Below are positions 8,572 to 16,921 of a stretch of 64,000 bases of DNA, piece after piece. Every line of letters begins with the position of its first letter. Position 1 is the stretch's first letter. This DNA comes from Neomesorhizobium albiziae (lineage in GTDB: Bacteria > Pseudomonadota > Alphaproteobacteria > Rhizobiales > Rhizobiaceae). A program made the translations under genes and the position numbers. The notes below the pieces were generated by a model. It did no database searches. It saw only the letters and a list, made by a program, of their open reading frames with translations, and had not been told where the DNA came from. Where the stretch lies: positions 62,001-126,000 of the forward strand of contig NZ_FOSL01000001.1 in assembly GCF_900114255.1 (NCBI RefSeq), read 5' to 3'.

Positions 8572-9831
8572 ATGGCGGAATATTCGGCCCTTTCGCTGCT
8601 GAAAAACGCGTTCTCCGGGAACCGCGACTGGAAACCGGCCTGGCGCAAGCCGGACCCCAAGCCGAGCTACGATGTGATTATTGTCGGCGGCGGCGGGCAC
8701 GGGCTATCGACGGCCTATTACCTGGCCAAGGAGCACGGAATCACCAACGTCGCAGTGCTTGAAAAGGGCTGGCTGGGTTCCGGCAACGTTGGCCGCAACA
8801 CCACGGCGGTGCGCTCCAACTATCTGCTGCCGCAGAATATCCGGTTCTACGAACACTCCATGAAGATGTGGGAAAACCTCTCCCACGACCTCAACTACAA
8901 CGTCATGTTTTCGCAGCGCGGCGTGCTGAACATCGCCCATACGCCGGCGCAGCTCGACGACTTCGCGCGGCGAGGCAATGCCATGCGCCACCTCGGCGCC
9001 GACGCGCATCTGATGACGCCCGCCGAGATGGCCCGCCGCGTCCCCGGCCTCGATGTGTCGAAATCGGCCCGCTTCCCCATCTATGGCGGCCTGATGCAGG
9101 AACGCGCCGGCACGGCACGCCATGACGCGGTAGCGTGGGGTTATGCACGCGGCGCAGACCGGCGCGGCGTCGATCTCCTGGAAAATTGCGAGGTCCAGGG
9201 TTTTATCAAGGACGGCGACCGGGTCGTCGGCGTCAACACCTCGCGCGGCGAGATCCGCGCCAAGAAAGTCGCGGTCGCGGTTGCCGGCTCGACCGGGCAC
9301 GTCATGCGCATGGCCGGCGTCGAGCGCATGCCGATCGAGAGCCACACACTCCAGGCCTTCGTGTCGGAATCGCTGAAACCCTTCCTCGACACCGTGGTTA
9401 CCTTCGGCATGGGGCACTTCTACATGTCGCAGTCCGACAAGGGCGGCCTCGTCTATGGCGGCGACATCGAGGGCTACAACAGCTATGCGCAACGCGGCAA
9501 TCTTCCCATCGTAGAAGAAGTGATGAGCGAGATGCTGGCGCTGTTCCCGAGCCTCGCGCCGGTGCGCGTGCTGCGTTCCTGGGGCGGCGTCTGCGACATG
9601 TCGATGGACGGCTCGCCGATCATCACGACCGGCCCGCTGCCCGGCATGTACCTGAATTGCGGCTGGTGTTACGGCGGCTTCAAGGCTACCCCGGCTTCCG
9701 GCTGGTGTTTCGCCCACACCATTGCCAAGGACCAGCCGCACCATTTCAATGCGCCCTTCACGCTCGACCGTTTCCATCGCGGCGCGGTCATCGACGACAA
9801 GGGCCAGGGCGCGACCCCAAGGCTGCATTAG
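8572..9831 (+). CDS. soxB: Sarcosine oxidase beta subunit
   Basis: A 419-residue FAD-dependent amine oxidase. The dinucleotide-binding motif DVIIVGGGGHGLSTAYYLA lies at about 34-52, followed by LEKGWLGSGN. The segment GTARHDAVAW contains His184, which aligns with the His carrying covalent FMN in heterotetrameric sarcosine oxidases. The enzyme oxidatively demethylates sarcosine to glycine, passing the methyl group to tetrahydrofolate or releasing formaldehyde. It is the first gene of soxBDAG, ten bases before soxD. The N-terminus is somewhat longer than in Corynebacterium SoxB. Confidence 0.96.
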   Translation: MAEYSALSLLKNAFSGNRDWKPAWRKPDPKPSYDVIIVGGGGHGLSTAYYLAKEHGITNVAVLEKGWLGSGNVGRNTTAVRSNYLLPQNIRFYEHSMKMWENLSHDLNYNVMFSQRGVLNIAHTPAQLDDFARRGNAMRHLGADAHLMTPAEMARRVPGLDVSKSARFPIYGGLMQERAGTARHDAVAWGYARGADRRGVDLLENCEVQGFIKDGDRVVGVNTSRGEIRAKKVAVAVAGSTGHVMRMAGVERMPIESHTLQAFVSESLKPFLDTVVTFGMGHFYMSQSDKGGLVYGGDIEGYNSYAQRGNLPIVEEVMSEMLALFPSLAPVRVLRSWGGVCDMSMDGSPIITTGPLPGMYLNCGWCYGGFKATPASGWCFAHTIAKDQPHHFNAPFTLDRFHRGAVIDDKGQGATPRLH

Positions 9832-9841
9832 GACCAAACGA

Positions 9842-10144
9842 ATGTTGATCACCTGTCCTTATTGCGGCCCGCGCGACGTTTCCGAATATACCTATCAGGG
9901 CGACGGCAACCGCGCCCGCCCAGACGCCGGGTCGACCGACAACCAAGCCTGGAATTCCTATGTCTACGACCGCCTGAACATCGCCGGCGAACACCACGAG
10001 ATCTGGCAGCATTCCGGCGGCTGCCGGGCGCATCTCGCCGTCAGCCGCAACACGCTGACCCACAAGGTTTCGGCAGTCGCTTTCGCGCGCGATGCCGGCC
10101 ACCGCAAATCCGACCGTCACCGCAAGAGCGGGGGCGCTGCATGA
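9842..10144 (+). CDS. soxD: Sarcosine oxidase delta subunit
   Basis: A 100-residue zinc-binding subunit. The ligands expected for SoxD are visible: Cys5 and Cys8 in CPYCGPRD, and His57 and Cys61 in WQHSGGCRAHL. SoxD is a structural part of the alpha-beta-gamma-delta heterotetramer. The stop codon overlaps the soxA start (ATGA at 10141), indicating coupled translation. Confidence 0.95.
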   Translation: MLITCPYCGPRDVSEYTYQGDGNRARPDAGSTDNQAWNSYVYDRLNIAGEHHEIWQHSGGCRAHLAVSRNTLTHKVSAVAFARDAGHRKSDRHRKSGGAA

Positions 10145-13140
10145 GCCCGCGCCGCATCGATACCGGTGGCCGCCGCGTCGACCGTGACCGCGGCATCCGC
10201 TTCACGTTCGACGGCAAACCCTACAGCGGCCATCCCGGCGACACGCTTGCCTCGGCCCTGCTTGCCAACGGCGTTACCCTGTTTGGCCGCTCATTCAAAT
10301 ACCATCGCCCGCGTGGCGTATTGACGGCAGGCGTCGACGAGCCCAATGCCCTGGTGACGGTGCTGAAGGGCAACATCCGCGAGCCCAACATCCCGGCGAC
10401 CCAGCTCGAAATCTATGACGGGCTGACGGTCGTCAGCCAGAACCGTTTCCCGTCGCTCTCCTTCGACATCGGCGCGGCAAACCAGCTCGGCGGCAAGCTG
10501 CTTGGCGCCGGCTTCTACTACAAGACGTTCATGGGACCGGTGGTCGGGCCGCTGAAAGGCACCCGGTTCTGGATGTTCTGCGAATATTTCATCCGCCGCG
10601 CTGCCGGCCTCGGCCGCGCCGGCTATGACAAGGATTCGGCGCGCTACGAGCGCACCAACGCCTTTTGCGATGTGCTGGTGGTCGGCTCAGGCCCAGCCGG
10701 CCTGATGGCGGCGAAGGCCGCCGCTCAAAGCGGAAAGCGCGTCATCCTTGCCGAACTGGAGCCGCGTTTCGGCGGTTCGGCCAACTGGTCGAGCGAGACC
10801 ATCGACGGCATGCCCGCCGCAGACTGGGCGCAAGCCACGATTGCCGAACTTCGCGAACGCAAAAATGTCCGGCTGCTCCCCCGCACCACGGTCTGGGGAT
10901 ACTACGACGACAACATGCTTGCCGCGCTGGAGCGCGTGAGCGACCACAAGCGCGATGCAGCCAAGGGCGAGCCGCGGCACCGCTACTGGTCGATCCGCCC
11001 GGGCGCCGTGGTTCTTGCCACCGGCGCCTTCGAGCGCCCGCTGGTTTTCCCCGGCAACGACCGTCCCGGCGTCATGCTGGCGGGCGCCGCCGAGCGTTAC
11101 GCCGCTGAATTCGGCGTGCTGCCCGGCCGCAAGATTGCGGTATTCGCCAACAATGACGGCGCTTATGGTACTGCCCTTGCGCTGAAAAAATCCGGCGCCG
11201 AAATCGTGGCGATCGTCGATGTGCGCCGACAGGTTTCGGAGGCCGCTCACGCCGCGGCCCTTTCGACCGGCGGCGAGTTTCTGGCAGGCCATGCCGTCGT
11301 CGCGACCGAGGGCGGCACAAAGCTCTCAGGCGTCAAGGTACAGATCTTCGACGCGGCGACAGGTGCGCTATCCGGCGATCCGCGCAGCATCGACGCCGAC
11401 TGCCTGATCGTCTCGGGCGGCTGGTCGCCGGTCATCCATCTTGCCAGCCAGGCCGGCGTCAGCCCGCAATGGGATGACGACCGCCAGGCCTTCCTGCCGC
11501 CGAAACCGACGCAGAACTGGATCGGCGCCGGCGCCTTCAACGGCAGCTTCTCGACCGCAGCAGCACTCTCCGAAGGCGACGCGGCAGGGCGCCAGGCCGC
11601 CGGCGAAACCGACGGCCCGGCCGAAGAATTGCCGAATGTCGACGCCCCCGCGCTCCAATCCAATCCTGCCCCGGTCTTCGAGATCCGGACCAGCGGAAAA
11701 GCCTTCGTCGACTACCAGCACGACGTGACCGCCGAGGATGTCCGTCTCGCCCATCGCGAGGGTTTCGTCTCCGTCGAGCACCTGAAGCGCTACACCACGC
11801 TCGGCATGGCGACCGACCAGGGCAAGACCTCCAACGTGCCCGGCCTCGCCATCATGGCCGAGGCGCTGGGCAAACCGATCCCCGACGTTGGCACGACGCG
11901 GTTCCGCGCCCCCTTCGCGCCGGTCTCGATCGGCAGCCTCGCCGCCGAACGCTATGGCGACCTGAAGCCGGAGCGGCTGACGCCGATGCATGACTGGCAC
12001 ATCGAGCACGGCGCCACGATGTATTCGGCCGGCCTCTGGTACCGCCCGATGATCTACGGCCATTCCGGCGAGACGATCGAGCAGGCCTATGTCCGCGAGG
12101 CGAAGGCGGTGCGCGAAAAAGCCGGCATCGTCGATGTCTCGACGCTCGGAAAGATCGCCGTCCAGGGTCCCGACGCGGCCGAATTCCTCGACCGCGTCTA
12201 CACCAACATGTTCTCCACCCTCGCCGTCGGCAAGGCGCGCTACGGCCTGATGCTGCGCGAGGATGGCTTCGTCATGGACGACGGCACCACCTGGCGGCTG
12301 GGCGAGAACGACTTCCTGATGACCACCACCACCGCCAATGCCGGCAAGGTCATGCAGCATCTGGAATATTTCCTGGATGTCGTCTGGCCGGACCTGAAGG
12401 TGCACCTGACTTCCGTCACGGACCAGTGGGCGGGCGCGGCGATCGGCGGACCCAAGGCGCGGGAAATCCTCGCCGCCTGCGTCACCGGAACCGCGGTCGA
12501 CAACGAGGCGATGCCGTTCATGGGTATCGTTCACGGCGAGATCGCCGGCGTGGCGGTGATGATCTGCCGGCTCTCCTTTTCCGGCGAGATGGCCTTCGAG
12601 GTGTATTGCGGCGCCGGCCACGGCACCCATGTCTGGAAGGCATTGCTCGAGGCCGGCAAACCGTTCGGCCTTGTGCCTTACGGCCTGGAGGCGCTAGGCA
12701 CCTTGCGCATCGAAAAGGGCCACGTCACCGGCGCCGAGATCGATGGCCGCACGACCGGCCGCGACCTGCATCTGGACTGGATGTTGTCGAAGAAGAAGCC
12801 GTTCATCGGCTCGGCCATGATGGATCGCGAGGGGATGACCGCAGAGGATCGGCTACAGCTTGTCGGTATCGTCTCGCTCGACAACCGGCCACTGAACGGT
12901 GGCGGACATATCGTCGAACAGGCAAACCCCGAAGATCCGGCCAACTCGCTGGGTCACATCACGGCAGCCTGTTATTCACCGGCGCTCGGCAAATTTATCG
13001 GGCTGGCTCTGGTCAAGGGCGGCAAGTCGCGCCACGGCAAACGCGCGTTTACGTCCGATCCGCTGCGCAACCGTTTCGGGCCGGTCGAGATCGTCAGCCA
13101 CCATTTCTTCGACCCCGAAGGGAAGCGCATGCATGGTTGA
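10141..13140 (+). CDS. soxA: Sarcosine oxidase alpha subunit
   Basis: A 999-residue subunit with the expected parts in order: an N-terminal ferredoxin-like/redox region (SGHPGDTLASALLANGV), an NAD-binding Rossmann domain (DVLVVGSGPAGLMAAKAAA), and a C-terminal aminomethyltransferase (GcvT-like) domain from about residue 610 that binds tetrahydrofolate. The alpha subunit receives the imine intermediate and forms 5,10-methylene-THF. It overlaps soxD by four bases and soxG by eight. Length is normal for the family. Confidence 0.96.
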   Translation: MSPRRIDTGGRRVDRDRGIRFTFDGKPYSGHPGDTLASALLANGVTLFGRSFKYHRPRGVLTAGVDEPNALVTVLKGNIREPNIPATQLEIYDGLTVVSQNRFPSLSFDIGAANQLGGKLLGAGFYYKTFMGPVVGPLKGTRFWMFCEYFIRRAAGLGRAGYDKDSARYERTNAFCDVLVVGSGPAGLMAAKAAAQSGKRVILAELEPRFGGSANWSSETIDGMPAADWAQATIAELRERKNVRLLPRTTVWGYYDDNMLAALERVSDHKRDAAKGEPRHRYWSIRPGAVVLATGAFERPLVFPGNDRPGVMLAGAAERYAAEFGVLPGRKIAVFANNDGAYGTALALKKSGAEIVAIVDVRRQVSEAAHAAALSTGGEFLAGHAVVATEGGTKLSGVKVQIFDAATGALSGDPRSIDADCLIVSGGWSPVIHLASQAGVSPQWDDDRQAFLPPKPTQNWIGAGAFNGSFSTAAALSEGDAAGRQAAGETDGPAEELPNVDAPALQSNPAPVFEIRTSGKAFVDYQHDVTAEDVRLAHREGFVSVEHLKRYTTLGMATDQGKTSNVPGLAIMAEALGKPIPDVGTTRFRAPFAPVSIGSLAAERYGDLKPERLTPMHDWHIEHGATMYSAGLWYRPMIYGHSGETIEQAYVREAKAVREKAGIVDVSTLGKIAVQGPDAAEFLDRVYTNMFSTLAVGKARYGLMLREDGFVMDDGTTWRLGENDFLMTTTTANAGKVMQHLEYFLDVVWPDLKVHLTSVTDQWAGAAIGGPKAREILAACVTGTAVDNEAMPFMGIVHGEIAGVAVMICRLSFSGEMAFEVYCGAGHGTHVWKALLEAGKPFGLVPYGLEALGTLRIEKGHVTGAEIDGRTTGRDLHLDWMLSKKKPFIGSAMMDREGMTAEDRLQLVGIVSLDNRPLNGGGHIVEQANPEDPANSLGHITAACYSPALGKFIGLALVKGGKSRHGKRAFTSDPLRNRFGPVEIVSHHFFDPEGKRMHG

Positions 13141-13720
13141 CGTCCTCTCCCCGCTGAAGCCGGTGTGGAAGCCCGGCACGCATGGCAACACAACGAGCGG
13201 TGTCGGTGTCGTGCTCACCGAGACGCAACCAGGCTCCATCGTTCAGGTCGCGGCATGGCCCGGTCAGGAGAAAAAACTGATCGCCGCGATCAAGACGGTG
13301 ACCCGGCTTGCGCTGCCGGATGGTGCCGGCGGCGGCGTCGCCAGCGACAGCAAGGCGGCCTTCGGCATTGCGCCAGGCAAATTCCTGATCGTCGATCAGA
13401 ATGAAGGGTTTGCGGCAATCCTTTCAGGCATCATGACGGCCGATATCGGGACAGTGACCGACCTTTCGCATGGGAGAACCGCGTTGAGGATTTCCGGCCC
13501 GAAGGCCGAATGGGTGCTATCGAAGTTCTTCGCCATCGACTTTTCGCTGCCGGCCTTCCCGGTGGGATCGGGCATATCGAGCGTCCACCACGACGTCTTC
13601 GCGCAGATCCAGCGCAGCGGCGCAGACCAGTTCGACCTCTATATTTTCCGGTCTTTTGCTCGTTCCTTCTGGATGGCGCTCGGCCACGCCAGCGAAGAAG
13701 TCGGCTACGAGGTGAGCTGA
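13133..13720 (+). CDS. soxG: Sarcosine oxidase gamma subunit
   Basis: A 195-residue GcvT-like subunit. The segments DLSHGRTALRISGPKAEWVL and SSVHHDVFAQI are typical of SoxG, which completes the heterotetramer. The start at 13133 lies inside the last codons of soxA, so expression is coupled. No purU, glyA or folD follows in this window, unlike many sox clusters; the strand switches right after soxG. Confidence 0.94.
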   Translation: MVDVLSPLKPVWKPGTHGNTTSGVGVVLTETQPGSIVQVAAWPGQEKKLIAAIKTVTRLALPDGAGGGVASDSKAAFGIAPGKFLIVDQNEGFAAILSGIMTADIGTVTDLSHGRTALRISGPKAEWVLSKFFAIDFSLPAFPVGSGISSVHHDVFAQIQRSGADQFDLYIFRSFARSFWMALGHASEEVGYEVS

Positions 13721-13783
13721 GGTCTCGGAAATCCTGCACCGCTTGCCGTTCAGGTCACTACTTCCTGTCGACCTGTCAGCCGT

Positions 13784-14011
13784 TCAGGCGGCACCCTCGC
13801 GTCCGCCCTGCGATTTGCGGTTGCCGGTTTCCACCTCGGCGGCGCATTCGGCTTCATATATGAGGTTCAGCAGGGTCGCGAGCTTCTTTGCATCCTCCGG
13901 CGCCAAGCCAGCAAGCGCATATCCCTGATAAGTGGCGGGAACATCCGCCATTTTGTCCCACACCGTCCAGTTGCCGCATGGGTCGGCAAAGCGTTCGAAG
14001 CGTCGAGGCAA
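13784..14011 (-). CDS. Conserved small protein of unknown function, TTG start
   Basis: A 75-residue protein beginning PRRFERFADPCGNWTVWD. I chose the TTG at 14011 because GGGAGAG lies about five bases upstream and no ATG with a ribosome-binding site exists before the conserved-looking N-terminus; starting at the internal ATG (MADVPAT) would lose that part. It has no signal peptide or membrane segment. The C-terminus is charged and Gly-rich. Function is unknown; it converges with soxG. Confidence 0.6.
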   Translation of the reverse strand: MPRRFERFADPCGNWTVWDKMADVPATYQGYALAGLAPEDAKKLATLLNLIYEAECAAEVETGNRKSQGGREGAA

Positions 14012-14168
14012 ATTTCTCTCCCGGTGGAATGCTGATCGGCCGGCATCGACGGCGGCAGGGGCACGGCGCAAAGAGCACGTAAGCCGCTAACGAAAAGTTT
14101 CACGGAAAAGTTGCAGCCCCGAAATTCCGGTCCGCCGGCGGTGGCGCTGCTTGCGACTCGGCGCCGTC

Positions 14169-14188
14169 ATTGATACTTTTGGATCAAT
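14169..14188. promoter_or_regulatory. Inverted repeat ATTGAT-N8-ATCAAT, possible XRE operator
   Basis: Perfect 6-bp arms separated by eight bases lie 18 bases before the start of the XRE-type gene. Position and symmetry fit autoregulation by that protein. No second copy was noticed elsewhere. Confidence 0.35.
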
Positions 14189-14206
14189 GGAGACGATGCA
14201 GGCACC

Positions 14207-14491
14207 ATGATCACTTCGGCTCAGATTCGCGCCGCACGCAGCTTGATCGGCCTTTCGCAAGGCCAGGTGGCGCAGACCACGGGCCTCTCAATCCCGACAG
14301 TCAAGCGGGCCGAATCGGAAAAGGACGCGCCTGTGTCGCGCGCCGCAGTCGATGCGATCCGCAACGCATTGGAGAATGCCGGTGTCATTTTCATCGCCGA
14401 GGACGCCGAGGGAGCCGGGGTGCGCCTGCGCAAGTCCAGGCAGGCGGGAGGCCTGCGCCCCGAGGAGCTTAACGCAGCAAACGACGACTGA
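14207..14491 (+). CDS. XRE-family helix-turn-helix regulator
   Basis: A 94-residue protein with an N-terminal lambda-repressor-type helix-turn-helix: QIRAARSLIGLSQGQVAQTT then GLSIPTVKRAE (about residues 6-38). The C-terminal half is short and charged (VRLRKSRQAGG), giving no ligand or oligomerisation domain I recognise. It stands alone, with no toxin partner on the same strand. Targets are unknown; an inverted repeat just upstream could be its own operator. Confidence 0.85.
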   Translation: MITSAQIRAARSLIGLSQGQVAQTTGLSIPTVKRAESEKDAPVSRAAVDAIRNALENAGVIFIAEDAEGAGVRLRKSRQAGGLRPEELNAANDD

Positions 14492-14503
14492 GGCAGGCCG
14501 CGT

Positions 14504-14791
14504 TCAACCGGCGACCACGTCGGCCGAATAACGTATTTCGCGCAACGGCCTCACCATGCGCGTCGCTTCGGCATAGATCGGGTCGGCTTTGTATGCCGCC
14601 AGCGCCCCTTCATCGGGAAACTCGGCATAGACGACCACGTCGACTGCGTCGCAGAGCGGATCGACCTTGGTGTTCAGCGATACTTCGAAGACGCTGGAAT
14701 GCGGGATTTTCCCGAGCATCTCCAGTCCGGATTTGACCGCTGCGACATCCTCTTGCGCCCGCGCGCTGAAAAACACGATGTGGCGGATCAA
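14504..14791 (-). CDS. Dabb-domain (stress-responsive A/B barrel) protein, TTG start
   Basis: A 95-residue ferredoxin-like barrel protein: IRHIVFFSAR at the N-terminus, VEVSLNT-like strand, and VYAEFPDEGALAAYKADP, as in Dabb proteins. The TTG at 14791 is preceded by a perfect AAGGAGG at five bases, which makes it the start; longer readings have no ribosome-binding site. The family includes small dimeric proteins of uncertain role, some linked to stress. Nothing nearby points to a substrate. Confidence 0.8.
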   Translation of the reverse strand: MIRHIVFFSARAQEDVAAVKSGLEMLGKIPHSSVFEVSLNTKVDPLCDAVDVVVYAEFPDEGALAAYKADPIYAEATRMVRPLREIRYSADVVAG

Positions 14792-14895
14792 GGTGGCCTC
14801 CTTCAAACAAGCAAGGCACCTTCTCCGCCGGGACGGCCATCACGTCAATGCGTCGAGACGGCGCGGCGGCGCGCACCCGCCATGCGCGGGCGCCG

Positions 14896-15024
14896 CTACA
14901 CGCCGATCCAGTTCAGCACATACCTGAGTTGGCGAAAGGCCAGATCAAGGTAATGGCCGTTGTTGCTGTAGCCGTCCCAGATCAGGAAGCCGGTGACCAG
15001 GCAGATCCCGATGACATAGCGCAT
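14896..15024 (-). CDS. 42-residue single-pass membrane protein, hypothetical
   Basis: A small reading frame reads MRYVIGICLVTGFLIWDGYS, then NNGHYLDLAFRQLRYVLNWI and ends GV. One hydrophobic helix (about 3-16) is followed by an amphipathic segment. GGAG lies six bases before the ATG at 15024; an in-frame ATG at 15036 would add four residues but has a poorer site. It sits upstream of the Dabb gene on the same strand. Function is unknown; support is the coding-like composition and the ribosome-binding site. Confidence 0.5.
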   Translation of the reverse strand: MRYVIGICLVTGFLIWDGYSNNGHYLDLAFRQLRYVLNWIGV

Positions 15025-15036
15025 GCGCAGCTCCAT

Positions 15037-15540
15037 TCCGTGCTCTGGGCGGTTGCCCGAATTCAGCGGCACGCGCGGCGAACATTCCGACGCAACACGA
15101 TGGAAAGGCCTGCCCCGCCCACAACTTCCGCACCATCGGTAGCAGATTCATATGCCTGCATCCACAACCGCAGCCAGGGTAGGTTCGCAGCCAACATGAA
15201 ACTCGTCGCACTGCGAGGTGTTGCCTGCCTCCTCCTTCTGTTGCGGCGCAAAAGCCTTGGCACAGCAGCCGTTTCAGCTTGCCTCTTGAAGTTTCCCTTC
15301 ATGGCGTGGAAAATCATGGCGGGAATTCACTGGGAGACGTTGAGGCTCTGGCTGAAGGTGCCCGGTTCCATCGGAACCCGCCACCGCCCAAGTCGGCCAG
15401 CTATCACGATGAGGGTGGTGTTCGAACCCGGTGAGCGCCCCTCTTGCAAATCTTCCCGAAGGCCGCCGCTTTCGGGAAGTGTTTTGCTGCAGGCCAGCAA
15501 GACCGGGCGGCTTTGCGCCCGGAAAGTCGGGGTTGCGAGG
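15037..15540. other. Gene-free stretch upstream of cfa with two hairpins
   Basis: I see no convincing gene here; open frames are GC-driven. Two stable stem-loops lie close to cfa: CTTCCCGAA (15452-15460) pairs with TTCGGGAAG (15471-15479), and CCGGGCG (15503-15509) pairs with CGCCCGG (15516-15522). They may belong to the cfa leader or end an upstream transcript. Confidence 0.5.
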
Positions 15541-16794
15541 ATGACGAAGGATCGGACTGACGTGGCGCTGAGCGAACCCGTGCGGCTCACCGCGGCAAAT
15601 CTGGCGGAGTTTTCGAGGGGCCTGCCCGCCAAGGCCAGGATGGTGCTTTCGGCAGGCCTGAGCCTGCCGCGCGGCGCCCTCACCATCCGCATGCCGGACG
15701 GACGTTCGGTTATTGTCGGCGGCAACGCCCCTGGCCCCGAAGCCGAACTCATCCTCAAAAACTGGAACCTGCCCAGCCGTGCGTTTGCCAGCGGCACCAT
15801 CGGTGTCGCCGAATCCTACATGGACGGCGACTGGGAAAGCCCGGACGTCACCAGTTTCCTCGAACTGTTCGTTGTCAACAACGAAGCCGGCGAAAAGGTC
15901 GCCGGTGGCGCCAACTGGGTGCTCCTGACTATCCAGCGCGTCCGCCACTGGCTCAACCAGAACACCCACAGCGGCTCGAAGCGCAACATCTCGGCCCACT
16001 ACGACCTCGGCAACCAGTTCTACAAACAGTGGCTCGATCCGACGATGACCTATTCGTCGGCGCTGTTTTCGGCTGGCGCCAATGACTTGGAAAGCGCGCA
16101 GAACGCCAAGTACCGGGCGCTGGCGCGTGATGCCGGCATCGGCTCCGGCCACCATGTGCTGGAGATCGGCTGCGGCTGGGGCGGGTTCGCCGAATTTGTC
16201 GCCCGCGAGGTCGGCTGCAAGGTCACCGGCCTCACCATCAGCCGCGAGCAGCATGATTTCGCCAGGGAGCGCATCGCCAGGGCAGGCCTCAACGAAAAGG
16301 TCGAGATCAAGCTGCAGGACTATCGCGACGAGACCGGAAAATACGATCGCATCGCCTCGATCGAGATGTTCGAGGCCGTTGGCGAAAAATACTGGCCGGT
16401 GTTCTTCGCCAAGGTGAAGGAGTGCCTGAAAGCCGGCGGCATGGCCGGCTTGCAGATCATCACCATCAACGAGGAGGCTTACCCGACCTACCGCAAGCGC
16501 CCGGACTTCATCCAGCGCTACGTCTTTCCCGGCGGCATGCTGCCGACGCCGGCCATCCTGCGTTCGCTGGGCGCCGAGCAGGGCCTTTCGTTCCTCCGCG
16601 AACGCACCTTCCCGCAGGATTACGCGCGAACGCTTGCCGAGTGGCGCACCCGTTTCTGGGCGTCATGGGAAAGGATCGTCCCGCTCGGCTTCGACGACCG
16701 CTTCAAGAAGCTCTGGGAGTTCTATCTCCACTATTGCGAAGCCGGCTTCCGCGCCGAGTACATCGACGTGCGCCAGGTGATCTACAAGGCGTGA
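15541..16794 (+). CDS. cfa: Cyclopropane-fatty-acyl-phospholipid synthase
   Basis: A 417-residue SAM-dependent enzyme that methylenates unsaturated acyl chains of membrane phospholipids. The N-terminal lipid-binding region (1-140) leads to the catalytic domain with YDLGNQFYKQWLDPTMTYS (154-172), the SAM motif LEIGCGWGG (207-215), and IEMFEAVGEKYWP. The first-choice ATG is 15541; the reading frame is open farther upstream but without cfa-like sequence. Size matches proteobacterial Cfa proteins. It is monocistronic, followed by palindromic repeats. Confidence 0.94.
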   Translation: MTKDRTDVALSEPVRLTAANLAEFSRGLPAKARMVLSAGLSLPRGALTIRMPDGRSVIVGGNAPGPEAELILKNWNLPSRAFASGTIGVAESYMDGDWESPDVTSFLELFVVNNEAGEKVAGGANWVLLTIQRVRHWLNQNTHSGSKRNISAHYDLGNQFYKQWLDPTMTYSSALFSAGANDLESAQNAKYRALARDAGIGSGHHVLEIGCGWGGFAEFVAREVGCKVTGLTISREQHDFARERIARAGLNEKVEIKLQDYRDETGKYDRIASIEMFEAVGEKYWPVFFAKVKECLKAGGMAGLQIITINEEAYPTYRKRPDFIQRYVFPGGMLPTPAILRSLGAEQGLSFLRERTFPQDYARTLAEWRTRFWASWERIVPLGFDDRFKKLWEFYLHYCEAGFRAEYIDVRQVIYKA

Positions 16795-16801
16795 ACAGCC
16801 T

Positions 16802-16882
16802 CTGCAGCGCGACGCGCTGTAGCTTCTTGATCACGCATGTCGTTATCGCAAAACCGCTGCACACTTTTTGCGCGACATGCGT
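16802..16882. repeat. Compound intergenic palindrome (RIME-like element)
   Basis: Two adjacent palindromes follow cfa. The first pairs CTGCAGCGCG (16802-16811) with CGCGCTGTAG (16813-16822) with one mismatch. The second pairs ACGCATGTCG (16833-16842) with CGACATGCGT (16873-16882), with an inner CGCAAAA/TTTTGCG stem. This arrangement resembles dispersed intergenic elements of rhizobial genomes; copy number cannot be judged here. Confidence 0.7.
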
Positions 16883-16884
16883 TA

Positions 16885-16907
16885 ATGGGCGGCTGGAAGC
16901 CGCCCAT
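16885..16907. terminator. Hairpin between convergent cfa and cpdB
   Basis: ATGGGCGGCT (16885-16894) pairs perfectly with AGCCGCCCAT (16898-16907) across a three-base loop. It lies between convergent genes and probably terminates or stabilises transcripts, though no T tract follows on either strand. Confidence 0.5.
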
Positions 16908-16921
16908 AATGACGCGCCCGA

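Noticed and set aside
15415-15440. A GTTCGAACCC segment resembling a tRNA T-loop
   Set aside because: The flanking bases cannot form a T-stem on either strand and no acceptor stem or anticodon arm is found.
14848-15540. A 231-residue N-terminal extension of the cyclopropane synthase
   Set aside because: The added sequence has no family similarity and includes two hairpins; the ATG at 15541 gives the normal protein length.
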